64,000 nt of DNA from Zeaxanthinibacter enoshimensis (GTDB lineage Bacteria > Bacteroidota > Bacteroidia > Flavobacteriales > Flavobacteriaceae): positions 1,116,001 through 1,180,000 of the forward strand of contig NZ_SNYI01000001.1 in the NCBI RefSeq assembly GCF_004362865.1, in the 5' to 3' direction. The position numbers were made by a program, and so were the translations under genes. The notes under the pieces were generated by a model, which worked only from the letters and a program-made list of their open reading frames with translations, was not told where the DNA came from and did not search any database. Of the stretch, positions 23,237-31,051 are shown in pieces; position 1 is the first letter of the stretch, and the number at the start of each line of letters is the position of its first letter.

Positions 23237-25689
23237 CCCAGCTTCTCTTCCATTAAAACAAGGATCTTTTCTGTTTCCCCCTTCATCTGTTCTAGTTCCT
23301 GCCCCGGGATTTCCCCTGTATTCTTATAGTTACCCGGTTGTTCCAGTCTTTCCAGGAAGGGGATAACTGATACGATGCGAAGTTGCCGGAACATAGGAAG
23401 CATCCGGTGTGCGGTGTTCCGCAAAAGGGTTATGTCCTTGTCCTGGATGGCCTGTTGCATTAAACCCAGGTTTTCCCGTGTGTCCTGTATAAAAGTGATC
23501 AGTACCTCGTTGATCACATCCTCGTTCTCACCGAGGAAGGATTTCAGGAGGTCCAGCTGGTAGAAGGCCGGTAGCGCTTTCTTTCTTTCCCCATCCGGCT
23601 CCTTAACGGGTGTATGCAGCTCCAGTTCCAAAAGACGACCCAGTACCTCAAGCAACTGGTTCCTGGAAAATGGCTTCTGTAAGACAGCGGCAAAACCTTC
23701 CTGCTTGTAATGTTCTTCTTCCAGGTCCCGTCTCCCTGTCATGGCGATGACCGGCTGCTCCTTGTAATGGGAAAAATGTCCCTGCCTAAGAGAACTGAGC
23801 ACTTCAAACCCATCTGTCCCGGGCATCTGGATGTCTGTGAGTACAGCCCGGTAAGTGAGGGCACCATCTCGTGGGATTTTCTTAAAATCATCATAGGTTA
23901 GAGCTTCGATATTCATCTGAAGGCACAGTTCTTTCAACAATTTCAGCATGGCCGTATCATCGTCAATGATCAGTATCCCGAAATTCTCTGGAACACTTTT
24001 CTTTTCCGTTTTCACCTTATCCTGTACCTGCATCTGGGTAAGCTCCAGCGGTATTTGCAGGAAAAAGGAGCTTCCTTTACCCAGTTCGCTTTTAAGGGAA
24101 AGCGAACCTCCCAACAGCCCGGCAAGTTTTTTGGAAATAGTCAGTCCTAACCCGTAGCCTCCATAGCGTTTCTCGGTCTGCTCTTCGGCTTGTGTGAATT
24201 CCCGGAAAATAAGGTCTTGCTTAGATTTATCGATCCCTATACCTGTGTCTGACACCTCTATTACTACCTGCAGGTGGTTACTCCTTTGTTGTTTTACTGT
24301 AGCTTTTACCCGGATGTGTCCTTTCTCCGTAAACTTAAAAGCATTGCCGAGCAGGTTAGTGATGATCTGCCGGATCCGGAACGGGTCACCGAGAACCGGC
24401 AAATCCAGCGGGCTATCTACCGAGACCTGCAATTCCACCGCTTCCTTTCCTTTATAGACAGCCCGGAGATTATCTGCCGTTTCATGGATAAGGTTTTCCA
24501 GAATAAAAGGAACTTTTTCAAGATGTACCTTCCCTGCTTCCAGCCTCGAGAAGTCGAGCAAATCGTTTACCAGCTGGTCTACATAGCGCGAGGCGGACTT
24601 TATCTGGGTGAGGTAGGATTTTTGTTTCCGGTCAAGGCTGGAGTGTTCCATAAGTTCAGAATACCCGCTGATGGTGTTCAGCGGGGTACGCAGGTCATGG
24701 CTCACCGTGGCGATCAGCTGCTCCCGGCTCCGCAACAGCGACTCGGAGTACTTCTTTTCCTTTTCGAGCTTTTGGCGGTAGGATTGAACCCTCCAGAAAT
24801 CCCTGTAGATAAGGAAGGTGAAAATACCCACGATGACCAGCCCCATCATGGCTGCAATGCCTGCTACCCGCATACTTCTCCTGAAAAGGGTCCGCTTGTT
24901 CTGGTTATCGTTTATAGAATTTATAAGGATTTCCTGTTCAATAGCGGCAATGATACTTCTTAGTTGCTGCGAAAGTTCCAGATCGTTCCTCACGATCTCT
25001 TTTTCTTTGTCGGCCAGTGACTTCTGGCTTAGAGATTCTTTCTGTTTGGCCTGGGTAAGTAGCTGGCGTGAGATCTGCAGGATAGAATCGAGCTGGCGAC
25101 TGTCCACCCGGTCACCTTCTTCCGGAATATTATCATTGAGGTACTTTGCCATATCCCTGATGACCTGTTGGGCTTTGGGCGAAAGCTGGTCAATATTAGG
25201 GGCCAGGGCCTCCGGTGTTATTCTGCCCAGGGAAGCTTCAAGGGAATTAAATTGCTGCAGGGCACTGTCAAACGAATTATCTGCCCGGTTCTTTTCCTTT
25301 AACCTGCTTAATTCGTTGTTGTTGGCCACCTTCAGGTTCAGCAGACCCTGCACGCTATCCAGTAACTGCCGCTGAAAATCGTTCTGGGTCAGCATTTTAA
25401 GCGAATCTATTTCTACCTGAATAGAATCTATGTTCTCCTTGTAGATGGCAAAATTTTCTGCGGTCCTGGTCTGGAGGGCGAGTCGTGAAAAGCTCTCGGC
25501 TTCGTATAACCGGGTCAGTAAAGAGCTTGTCCGTAACAGTTTATTATCGCTCCTGTCCGTGGATTCTGTCGAAAAATAAGTCCGGACTTCCGCGTAGAGG
25601 AGATACCCGACCACTATCGCCAGTACAGCAAGTACCAGGTAGCTCACGATGATCTTGAAAGTAACCCTCTTGTTGGATGAGTTTCTCAT
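23218..25689 (-). CDS. Hybrid sensor histidine kinase with receiver and Hpt domains
   Basis: An 823-residue inner-membrane kinase. A first membrane helix at about 10-33 (FKIIVSYLVLAVLAIVVGYL) and a second at about 275-297 enclose a long helical periplasmic sensor, probably a four-helix bundle. The HisKA domain has H331 in TVSHDLRTPLN, then the HATPase (NLLGNAFKFTEKG, GYGLGLTISKKLAGLLGGSL), a receiver with D619 in VLTDIQMPGTDGF, and a phosphotransfer domain with H761 in NTAHRMLPMF. This order allows a His-Asp-His-Asp relay. The NtrC-type regulator is convergent and overlapping, so it is the likely final acceptor. I chose the ATG at 25689 (MRNSSNKR). Confidence 0.94.
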   Translation of the reverse strand: MRNSSNKRVTFKIIVSYLVLAVLAIVVGYLLYAEVRTYFSTESTDRSDNKLLRTSSLLTRLYEAESFSRLALQTRTAENFAIYKENIDSIQVEIDSLKMLTQNDFQRQLLDSVQGLLNLKVANNNELSRLKEKNRADNSFDSALQQFNSLEASLGRITPEALAPNIDQLSPKAQQVIRDMAKYLNDNIPEEGDRVDSRQLDSILQISRQLLTQAKQKESLSQKSLADKEKEIVRNDLELSQQLRSIIAAIEQEILINSINDNQNKRTLFRRSMRVAGIAAMMGLVIVGIFTFLIYRDFWRVQSYRQKLEKEKKYSESLLRSREQLIATVSHDLRTPLNTISGYSELMEHSSLDRKQKSYLTQIKSASRYVDQLVNDLLDFSRLEAGKVHLEKVPFILENLIHETADNLRAVYKGKEAVELQVSVDSPLDLPVLGDPFRIRQIITNLLGNAFKFTEKGHIRVKATVKQQRSNHLQVVIEVSDTGIGIDKSKQDLIFREFTQAEEQTEKRYGGYGLGLTISKKLAGLLGGSLSLKSELGKGSSFFLQIPLELTQMQVQDKVKTEKKSVPENFGILIIDDDTAMLKLLKELCLQMNIEALTYDDFKKIPRDGALTYRAVLTDIQMPGTDGFEVLSSLRQGHFSHYKEQPVIAMTGRRDLEEEHYKQEGFAAVLQKPFSRNQLLEVLGRLLELELHTPVKEPDGERKKALPAFYQLDLLKSFLGENEDVINEVLITFIQDTRENLGLMQQAIQDKDITLLRNTAHRMLPMFRQLRIVSVIPFLERLEQPGNYKNTGEIPGQELEQMKGETEKILVLMEEKLGQRSSL

Positions 25690-25794
25690 TCTTAATTGTA
25701 TCACTCCTAAGTAAATACGGCTAACCGCGCCTATTTGATGTTCTCTATCCAATTTATTTTTTAAAATATTCTATGAAAAAGATAAGCGGGCATG

Positions 25795-25802
25795 TATCTT
25801 TG
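25795..25802 (+). promoter_or_regulatory. -7 promoter element before the TPP riboswitch
   Basis: TATCTTTG ends 1 nt before the first paired base of the riboswitch, so the transcript would begin at or just inside its P1 stem. Confidence 0.55.
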
Positions 25803-25803
25803 T

Positions 25804-25906
25804 GCCATCTCAAAGGGGTGCGAACTCCTGCAGTGCAAAAAGCATTGAAGGATAAGCTGAGATCATACCCAATGAACCTGCGCGGGTAATGCCGCGAAGG
25901 GATGGC
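25804..25906 (+). promoter_or_regulatory. TPP (thiamine pyrophosphate) riboswitch
   Basis: A THI-element aptamer. P1 closes perfectly: GCCATC (25804-25809) with GATGGC (25901-25906). The conserved core segments appear in order: GGGGTGC at 25815, GCTGAGA at 25856, ACCC at 25867, GAACCTG at 25874 and GGGTAATGCCGCGAAGGGA at 25884-25902. The P3 arm is longer than minimal. The following 175 nt before the receptor ATG show only a small GCGG-CAGAA-CCGC stem and no clear terminator, so how ligand binding changes expression is not evident. Confidence 0.95.
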
Positions 25907-26081
25907 CTAAATCAGCAGCCGGGCAAATACGGCAAGGATGGTGGCCTGAGATGGAGTGCCTCCTGGAACTTTAATTTCCTGCAGGGCAACATCTTTCCGG
26001 AAGGGTGGCGGCAGAACCGCACAATAATCTGATTAATAAACCAGGATAATGCCCCTTTTATTCGTCTAAAGAACAGCACGA

Positions 26082-28253
26082 ATGAAAAGAGTGTGGACCA
26101 TGATGGTCTTATTTGCCATCGCCCAGGGAATCTATTCCCAGCAAAAACAAAAGGATTCATTAGAAAGCGTAGAGATCGTACTGGACGAAGTGCTGGTGTC
26201 TGCGGTAAGGGTGACCAAGGAAACCCCGGTCACTTTCTCCAATCTCGATAAGAAAGCCCTGCAACCGCGGAACCTGGGGCAGGACATCCCTATCCTTATG
26301 AATTACCTCCCGGCTGTGGTCACCACATCTGATGCAGGTGCCGGCATAGGATACACGGGTATCCGTGTGCGGGGGAGCGATGCTACCAGGGTGAATGTCA
26401 CCATCAACGGAATTCCTTATAACGACGCAGAATCCCAGGGTACATTCTGGGTGAATATGCCAGATTTTGCCAGTTCCGTGGAGAACCTGCAGCTGCAGAG
26501 GGGCGTGGGCACATCTACCAACGGCTCCGGAGCATTTGGAGCCAGCCTTAACCTGCTTACCGATGCCGTTTCCCGGGAAGCTTATGCACAGTTGTCATCT
26601 TCCGTAGGTAGTTTTAATACCCTGAAAAATACATTTAAGTTCAGTACGGGATTGTTGAATGAACACCTGGAAATTTCTGGTCGACTGTCCCGCATCAATT
26701 CAGACGGTTATATAGACAGGGCCAGGGCAGACCTCGATTCTTATTTCCTGCAGGCTGCATACCTGGATGAAAACACCCTGATCAAAGGTTTGCTTTTTGG
26801 CGGTCACGAGATCACTTACCAGGCATGGTTCGGAATAGATGCCCAAACCCTGGAGACCGACCGGACGTTTAATCCTGCAGGTGCCTATACGGATGATGAC
26901 GGGCAGCTGAGGTTTTATGATAATGAAGTGGATAATTACAAACAGGACCACGCGCAGCTCCATTGGAATCAGAGGCTGTCCACGAACTGGAGAACTAATC
27001 TATCCTTTCACTTTACCCGCGGCAGGGGGTATTTTGAACAATTCCGGGAAGACGACGACCTGGAAACCTACGGGATAGCACCGGCTACGATTGACGGGGA
27101 AACGGTCAGTACTACGGACCTGGTAAGGAGAAGATGGCTGGACAACGACTTTTACGGGGCGCTTTTTTCGGCCGAATATGAAAATGAGAGGTTTAACCTG
27201 ATCCTGGGAAGCGGATACCATATCTATGAAGGCCTTCACTACGGAGAAGTGATATGGGCGCAATATGCCGGGGATCTGGAATACCAGGACAGGTATTATG
27301 ACGATGATTCCCGGAAGACCGATCTTAATTTCTATGCCAAAGCCACTTTTACCCTGGACGAGCAGTGGAGTCTGTATGGCGACCTGCAGTACAGGGGTGT
27401 AGCTTACCGGGCAAATGGGGATGACACCGGCCTGGTAGACGACACTTTTAATTTCTTTAATCCTAAGTTCGGTCTTACCTACGATCTGGATGCGAACAAC
27501 AATTTCTACCTCTCTTACGCCCGTGCCAACCGGGAACCCAACCGGAATGATTATGAGAACGGGAATCCCAGGCCGGAACAACTGGACGATATCGAGCTGG
27601 GATGGAGATTTGTCAGCCCTTTTGTTACCCTGAATACCAATTTCTATTATATGCAGTATAAGGACCAGTTGGTACTGACCGGCGAACTGAACGATGTGGG
27701 GGCTCCGTTACGTGCAAACGTGGGGGATAGTTATCGTACCGGGCTGGAAATTGATGCCAGCATGCGATTGACGGATAAGTTGCTATGGCAACCGAACCTG
27801 GCGCTCAGCATTAACAGGAACCAGGATTTTGTCTTCCAGAGAGACGGGGAACTGCAGCAGCTGGGGGATACCAGGATCGCCTACTCGCCGGGAGTGGTGG
27901 CTGGGAGTGTACTTACCTATATGCCCACCGGTAATTTCCAGGCTTCGTTACTCGCTAAATACGTCGGGGAACAGTACATGGGAAATATAGATTCTGCGGC
28001 TTCAGTGCTGGAGGCCTATGGTACGGCGGATCTGAACCTGCAGTATACCTTTGATTTTGACCGCATCCTTAAAAAACTGGTACTTACCGGGCTGGTCAAT
28101 AATATCTTCGATACCCAGTATGTGTCCAATGGATATTTCTTTACCTATGATGACGATTTCACAAACCCCGGAACCATCACTACGATAGAAGGAGCGGGTT
28201 ATTACCCGCAAGCCGGGATCAACTTCCTGCTGGGGGCTACGCTGCAGTTCTGA
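26082..28253 (+). CDS. TonB-dependent outer-membrane receptor, probably for thiamine
   Basis: A 723-residue outer-membrane transporter. The signal peptide MKRVWTMMVLFAIAQGIYSQ is followed by a short TonB-box region, the plug domain (YTGIRVRGSDATRVNVTING and NLQLQRGVGTSTNGSGAFGA) and a 22-strand beta barrel ending AGINFLLGATLQF with the C-terminal Phe needed for assembly. There is no N-terminal carboxypeptidase-like domain and no SusD partner, unlike glycan receptors. The TPP riboswitch upstream makes thiamine or a thiamine precursor the likely ligand. The YkoF-PnuC-kinase operon at 17.5-20.4 kb may complete the route across the inner membrane. Confidence 0.92.
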   Translation: MKRVWTMMVLFAIAQGIYSQQKQKDSLESVEIVLDEVLVSAVRVTKETPVTFSNLDKKALQPRNLGQDIPILMNYLPAVVTTSDAGAGIGYTGIRVRGSDATRVNVTINGIPYNDAESQGTFWVNMPDFASSVENLQLQRGVGTSTNGSGAFGASLNLLTDAVSREAYAQLSSSVGSFNTLKNTFKFSTGLLNEHLEISGRLSRINSDGYIDRARADLDSYFLQAAYLDENTLIKGLLFGGHEITYQAWFGIDAQTLETDRTFNPAGAYTDDDGQLRFYDNEVDNYKQDHAQLHWNQRLSTNWRTNLSFHFTRGRGYFEQFREDDDLETYGIAPATIDGETVSTTDLVRRRWLDNDFYGALFSAEYENERFNLILGSGYHIYEGLHYGEVIWAQYAGDLEYQDRYYDDDSRKTDLNFYAKATFTLDEQWSLYGDLQYRGVAYRANGDDTGLVDDTFNFFNPKFGLTYDLDANNNFYLSYARANREPNRNDYENGNPRPEQLDDIELGWRFVSPFVTLNTNFYYMQYKDQLVLTGELNDVGAPLRANVGDSYRTGLEIDASMRLTDKLLWQPNLALSINRNQDFVFQRDGELQQLGDTRIAYSPGVVAGSVLTYMPTGNFQASLLAKYVGEQYMGNIDSAASVLEAYGTADLNLQYTFDFDRILKKLVLTGLVNNIFDTQYVSNGYFFTYDDDFTNPGTITTIEGAGYYPQAGINFLLGATLQF

Positions 28254-28270
28254 TCGGTAACAAAACCCTG

Positions 28271-28312
28271 AAAAAAACCGTTTCCGGACATAGCTGCCTG
28301 GGGCGGTTTTTT
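28271..28312 (+). terminator. Terminator after the TonB-dependent receptor
   Basis: AAAAAACCG ... CGGTTTTTT stem with a 23-nt interior that can pair further in part, ending in a T run. Confidence 0.7.
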
Positions 28313-28317
28313 CGTAT

Positions 28318-28995
28318 ATGATAAAAACAGCTGCATTGAAACAAGCCCCTTCTTTTGGGAGTAAGCTCCGGAATAATATTGTCATGGTCCCGGAATGTAT
28401 ATCGGAAGCTTCCGGGATATTAGTATTTGGCCAGGTCCTGAAGTCCTTCCTCTTTTCCACGGATGTAGCGATCATAAGGAACACCAACGCCAATGCAATA
28501 ATTGCTGTTTATCCTTTTACCCCACAGCCTACCATATCCCAGGCACTTATCCTGGCCGCAGATAAACCTATCTTTTGCGGGGTGGGAGGTGGAGTGACCA
28601 CCGGGGAACGATCGCTGGCGCTTGCCCTGCATGCCGAGTTCCAGGGGGCACTGGGCGTAGTACTTAACAAGCCTACACCCAATAAACTCATAGAAAAACT
28701 CAAGGATACCATCGATATCCCGGTCACCGTAACCGTAGTTTCCCTCAAGGATGATATCCGCGGCAGGATCGCGGCCGGGGTGGATATCCTCAATGTTTCA
28801 GGGGCAGAGTGTACTCCGGATATTATCATGAAGATCAGGGATATTGCCCCGGACATCAGTATCATTGCCACCGGCGGAAAGACAGAGGAAAGTATAATGA
28901 ATGCCATAAATGCAGGAGCCAATGCCATCTCTTATACCCCGCCAAGTACAGGTACCCTTTTCCGGGAGGTGATGCAGCGTTACCGCTCAGAATAA
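28318..28995 (+). CDS. TIM-barrel-like protein of unknown function
   Basis: A 225-residue cytoplasmic protein. Glycine-rich turns typical of a (beta/alpha)8 phosphate-binding barrel recur: PIFCGVGGGVTTGERS, GVDILNVSGAECTP, SIIATGGKTEESIMNAINAG and NAISYTPPSTGT. I recall close relatives in Firmicutes and Bacteroidota that are labelled only 'hydrolase', without evidence for a reaction. The late ATGG/SIIATGG strand resembles phosphate-binding barrels such as thiamine-phosphate synthase or NanE, but key residues do not match these. The true start may be a later Met. It ends facing the Rieske-like lipoprotein gene. Confidence 0.75.
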   Translation: MIKTAALKQAPSFGSKLRNNIVMVPECISEASGILVFGQVLKSFLFSTDVAIIRNTNANAIIAVYPFTPQPTISQALILAADKPIFCGVGGGVTTGERSLALALHAEFQGALGVVLNKPTPNKLIEKLKDTIDIPVTVTVVSLKDDIRGRIAAGVDILNVSGAECTPDIIMKIRDIAPDISIIATGGKTEESIMNAINAGANAISYTPPSTGTLFREVMQRYRSE

Positions 28996-28999
28996 ATCT

Positions 29000-29455
29000 T
29001 TAATTAGAGATCAGGATAACATTACCGCTTCGCGTAGCGCGGTATTCCAGCATGTCATAATAGCGATTTCCGTCGTCAGGCCTGTTGAGGAGTTGCCCGG
29101 TAAAAAGGCTGTACCGGAAATTGTCACAACCGCATTCTGCCACCTGCCCGTCCTGTTCCAGGGTAGAGCATTCATTAGGAGAGTGGTTGGGACATGAAGC
29201 TTCAAAGGCACGGTAGGTGCTAAAGCCTGTATTAGTCACATATACTCCCCTGATTCCCACCCCCTGCGTATTGATATAGACAGAATTCCCATCGTTGTTA
29301 AGGGCACTGTACAGGGGCAGGTTGGTGTTCACTTCAAAGCGGAAACCGATCTCCGGTAGGAAAGGATTCCTGTTCGTACCGTCACTGGAGCAGGAGAAGG
29401 TCAGTAATAATAAAAGGGCTGATAGACAGCGGGATATGTGTGGGAACGATTTCAT
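29000..29455 (-). CDS. Rieske-like lipoprotein lacking the usual ligands
   Basis: A 151-residue lipoprotein: signal MKSFPHISRCLSALLLLLTF followed by SC, lipid Cys near 22. The mature domain has a Rieske-like outline: ASCPNHSPNECS, then VAECGCDNFRYSLFTGQLL, matching the two ligand loops of a [2Fe-2S] Rieske protein. The second loop has C-G-C-D where C-x-x-H is expected, so one histidine ligand is missing and extra cysteines are present. It may bind zinc or carry disulfides instead of a Rieske cluster. I place the start at 29455; a longer reading would run into the greA promoter region. Divergent from greA. Confidence 0.75.
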   Translation of the reverse strand: MKSFPHISRCLSALLLLLTFSCSSDGTNRNPFLPEIGFRFEVNTNLPLYSALNNDGNSVYINTQGVGIRGVYVTNTGFSTYRAFEASCPNHSPNECSTLEQDGQVAECGCDNFRYSLFTGQLLNRPDDGNRYYDMLEYRATRSGNVILISN

Positions 29456-29486
29456 ATTTAGGGTACAAAAGTGAGCAAAAATTATG

Positions 29487-29494
29487 TATATTTG
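29487..29494 (+). promoter_or_regulatory. -7 promoter element of greA
   Basis: TATATTTG followed by GCG; it lies 218 nt before the greA ATG, giving an unusually long leader. Confidence 0.5.
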
Positions 29495-29499
29495 CGTTA

Positions 29500-29525
29500 A
29501 ATCCTCTTGAAAAAAGAGGATTTTC
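29500..29525 (+). other. Hairpin at the start of the greA leader
   Basis: AATCCTCTT-GAAAA-AAGAGGATTTT forms a stable stem with trailing T residues right at the predicted transcript start. It could act as an attenuator or 5' stabiliser. The remaining leader to 29712 has no recognised RNA family. Confidence 0.5.
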
Positions 29526-29712
29526 CTATTAGGGTACCTAGGTATCAACTTCCACTCTACAAGCGTTGAGGTAACTGCCGCAGGCAGGCAATTTAAAGGT
29601 GTCCAGGATTGGTGACTGCTTTCGTGGCGGACAGTAATGTAGCATCCATTGTAAGTTACAACTGGGTGATCATGGGGATTTCGAAGAAGTAATTCCTGAA
29701 ATTGAATTAGTT

Positions 29713-30189
29713 ATGAGTAATGTTTCTTATTATACGGCAGAAGGCTTACAAAAGCTGAAAGATGAACTTAACCATCTCAGGGACGTAGAAAGGCCAAAAG
29801 CATCACAGGCTATTGCCGAGGCCCGTGATAAAGGGGATCTTTCGGAGAACGCAGAATACGATGCAGCCAAAGAGGCCCAGGGATTGCTGGAACTCAAGAT
29901 AGCGAAACTGGAAGAGGTGGTAGCCAATGCTAGGTTGATCGATGAATCCCAGTTGGATACTTCCAAGGTGTTGGTATTATCTACAGTGAAACTGAAGAAC
30001 CAGCAGAATGGCATGGTGCTGAACTACACCCTTGTGTCAGAAAGCGAAGCAGACCTGAAGGCCGGGAAGATTTCCGTGACTTCACCTATTGGTAAAGGGT
30101 TGCTCGGTAAGCGCGTTGGGGAAGTGGCCGAAATACAGGTTCCCAATGGAACATTGAAGTTTGATATACTGGAGATCAGCAGGAATTAA
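29713..30189 (+). CDS. greA: Transcription elongation factor GreA
   Basis: Rescues backtracked RNA polymerase by stimulating cleavage of the RNA 3' end. The 158 residues hold the N-terminal antiparallel coiled coil (GLQKLKDELNHLRDVERPKA; ARDKGDLSENAEYDAAKEAQ, with the acidic tip residues D and E) and the C-terminal FKBP-like domain ending KFDILEISRN. Monocistronic, with a terminator directly after it. Confidence 0.97.
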   Translation: MSNVSYYTAEGLQKLKDELNHLRDVERPKASQAIAEARDKGDLSENAEYDAAKEAQGLLELKIAKLEEVVANARLIDESQLDTSKVLVLSTVKLKNQQNGMVLNYTLVSESEADLKAGKISVTSPIGKGLLGKRVGEVAEIQVPNGTLKFDILEISRN

Positions 30190-30213
30190 TTCTCCACGTA
30201 AATATGTTATCCC

Positions 30214-30250
30214 ATCCTTTGTTGTTTTCAGCAAAGGATTTTTTATTTTA
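30214..30250 (+). terminator. Rho-independent terminator after greA
   Basis: ATCCTTTG ... CAAAGGAT stem followed by TTTTTTATTTT, 25 bp after the stop. Confidence 0.9.
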
Positions 30251-30296
30251 GTTCACCTAACTGGGCCGCAGATCACCGGTCCGTAATATCAAAAAG

Positions 30297-30689
30297 ATGC
30301 CCAGCCTGTTTACCAAGATTATCAATGGCGAGATCCCTTGCTATAAGATCGCAGAAGATGACAACTACTTCGCTTTCCTGGATATCAATCCCAATGCCGA
30401 AGGTCATACCCTCTGCGTCCCGAAACAGGAGGTTGATAAGATCATGGACATGGAGGAAGAGGCGTACATGGGTTTAATGGCCTTTTCCAGGAAAATAGGA
30501 AAGGCGATCGAAAAAGCAATTCCATGTAAACGAGTAGGTATGGCCGTAATCGGCCTTGAGGTCCCTCATGTTCATGTGCACCTGATACCGCTTCAGAGTA
30601 TGCAGAATGCAACTTTTCAGCATAAGGTTTCTTTAGAACAGGAAGAATTTGAAGCTATTGCCAAAAAGATCAGGGAAGCCCTGGAGTAG
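30297..30689 (+). CDS. HIT family nucleotide-binding protein
   Basis: A 130-residue histidine-triad hydrolase or transferase acting on nucleoside phosphoramidates or similar. The triad HVHVHLIPL has histidines at 91, 93 and 95; the N-terminal half shows IINGEIPCYKIAEDDNYFAF and DINPNAEGHTLCVPKQE. Only 107 bp separate it from greA, but a terminator lies between, so it has its own promoter. The physiological substrate of such proteins is generally unknown. Confidence 0.94.
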   Translation: MPSLFTKIINGEIPCYKIAEDDNYFAFLDINPNAEGHTLCVPKQEVDKIMDMEEEAYMGLMAFSRKIGKAIEKAIPCKRVGMAVIGLEVPHVHVHLIPLQSMQNATFQHKVSLEQEEFEAIAKKIREALE

Positions 30690-30694
30690 GGCTG

Positions 30695-31051
30695 CTATTC
30701 TGGGAACCCTCCTTGAATGAACATATAAGTGCCCGCCCCGACCAGTACTATCAGCAACAGCATTAATACATAGAACAAAGTGGTAAATCGTATGGATGAC
30801 CGGTTTGGGCTAACCAGTTTCTGGTAGTATTCAAAAGTGCGGTCTATGTCCTGGGTCCACTGTACCGGGTAGATCACGGAACCGCATTTCCTGCATTGGA
30901 TTTCGTGGCTGAGATTTCGCGTTGTCCGGTGAAATAGTTTTCCATAACTCTCCTTCTGGTAAAAAGTAAGCCGCAGGTCCTGGGCAAAGCATTCAGGACA
31001 ATTATTGGTCAGGTCAGCCTCTTTTAATACGATCAGTTTTTCCTTCATCAT
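30695..31051 (-). CDS. Zinc-ribbon protein with C-terminal membrane anchor
   Basis: A 118-residue protein with two Cys pairs, NNCPECFA and IQCRKCGSVIYP, forming a likely zinc ribbon around residues 17-57, and one C-terminal membrane helix (FTTLFYVLMLLLIVLVGAGT). The ATGA overlap with the upstream kinase gene indicates coupled translation and perhaps a shared membrane role. No family name is known to me. Confidence 0.75.
   Translation of the reverse strand: MMKEKLIVLKEADLTNNCPECFAQDLRLTFYQKESYGKLFHRTTRNLSHEIQCRKCGSVIYPVQWTQDIDRTFEYYQKLVSPNRSSIRFTTLFYVLMLLLIVLVGAGTYMFIQGGFPE

Noticed and set aside
25912-26160. Open frame of 82 codons opposite the TPP riboswitch leader
   Set aside because: Overlaps the riboswitch spacer and receptor start, has no motif and no promoter; chance frame.
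29560-29712. Partly open frame leading in phase into greA, as if a decayed gene or N-terminal extension
   Set aside because: Broken by a stop at 29633-29635, GreA begins at its family position at 29713, and the wording matches no protein I know. Kept only as leader RNA.
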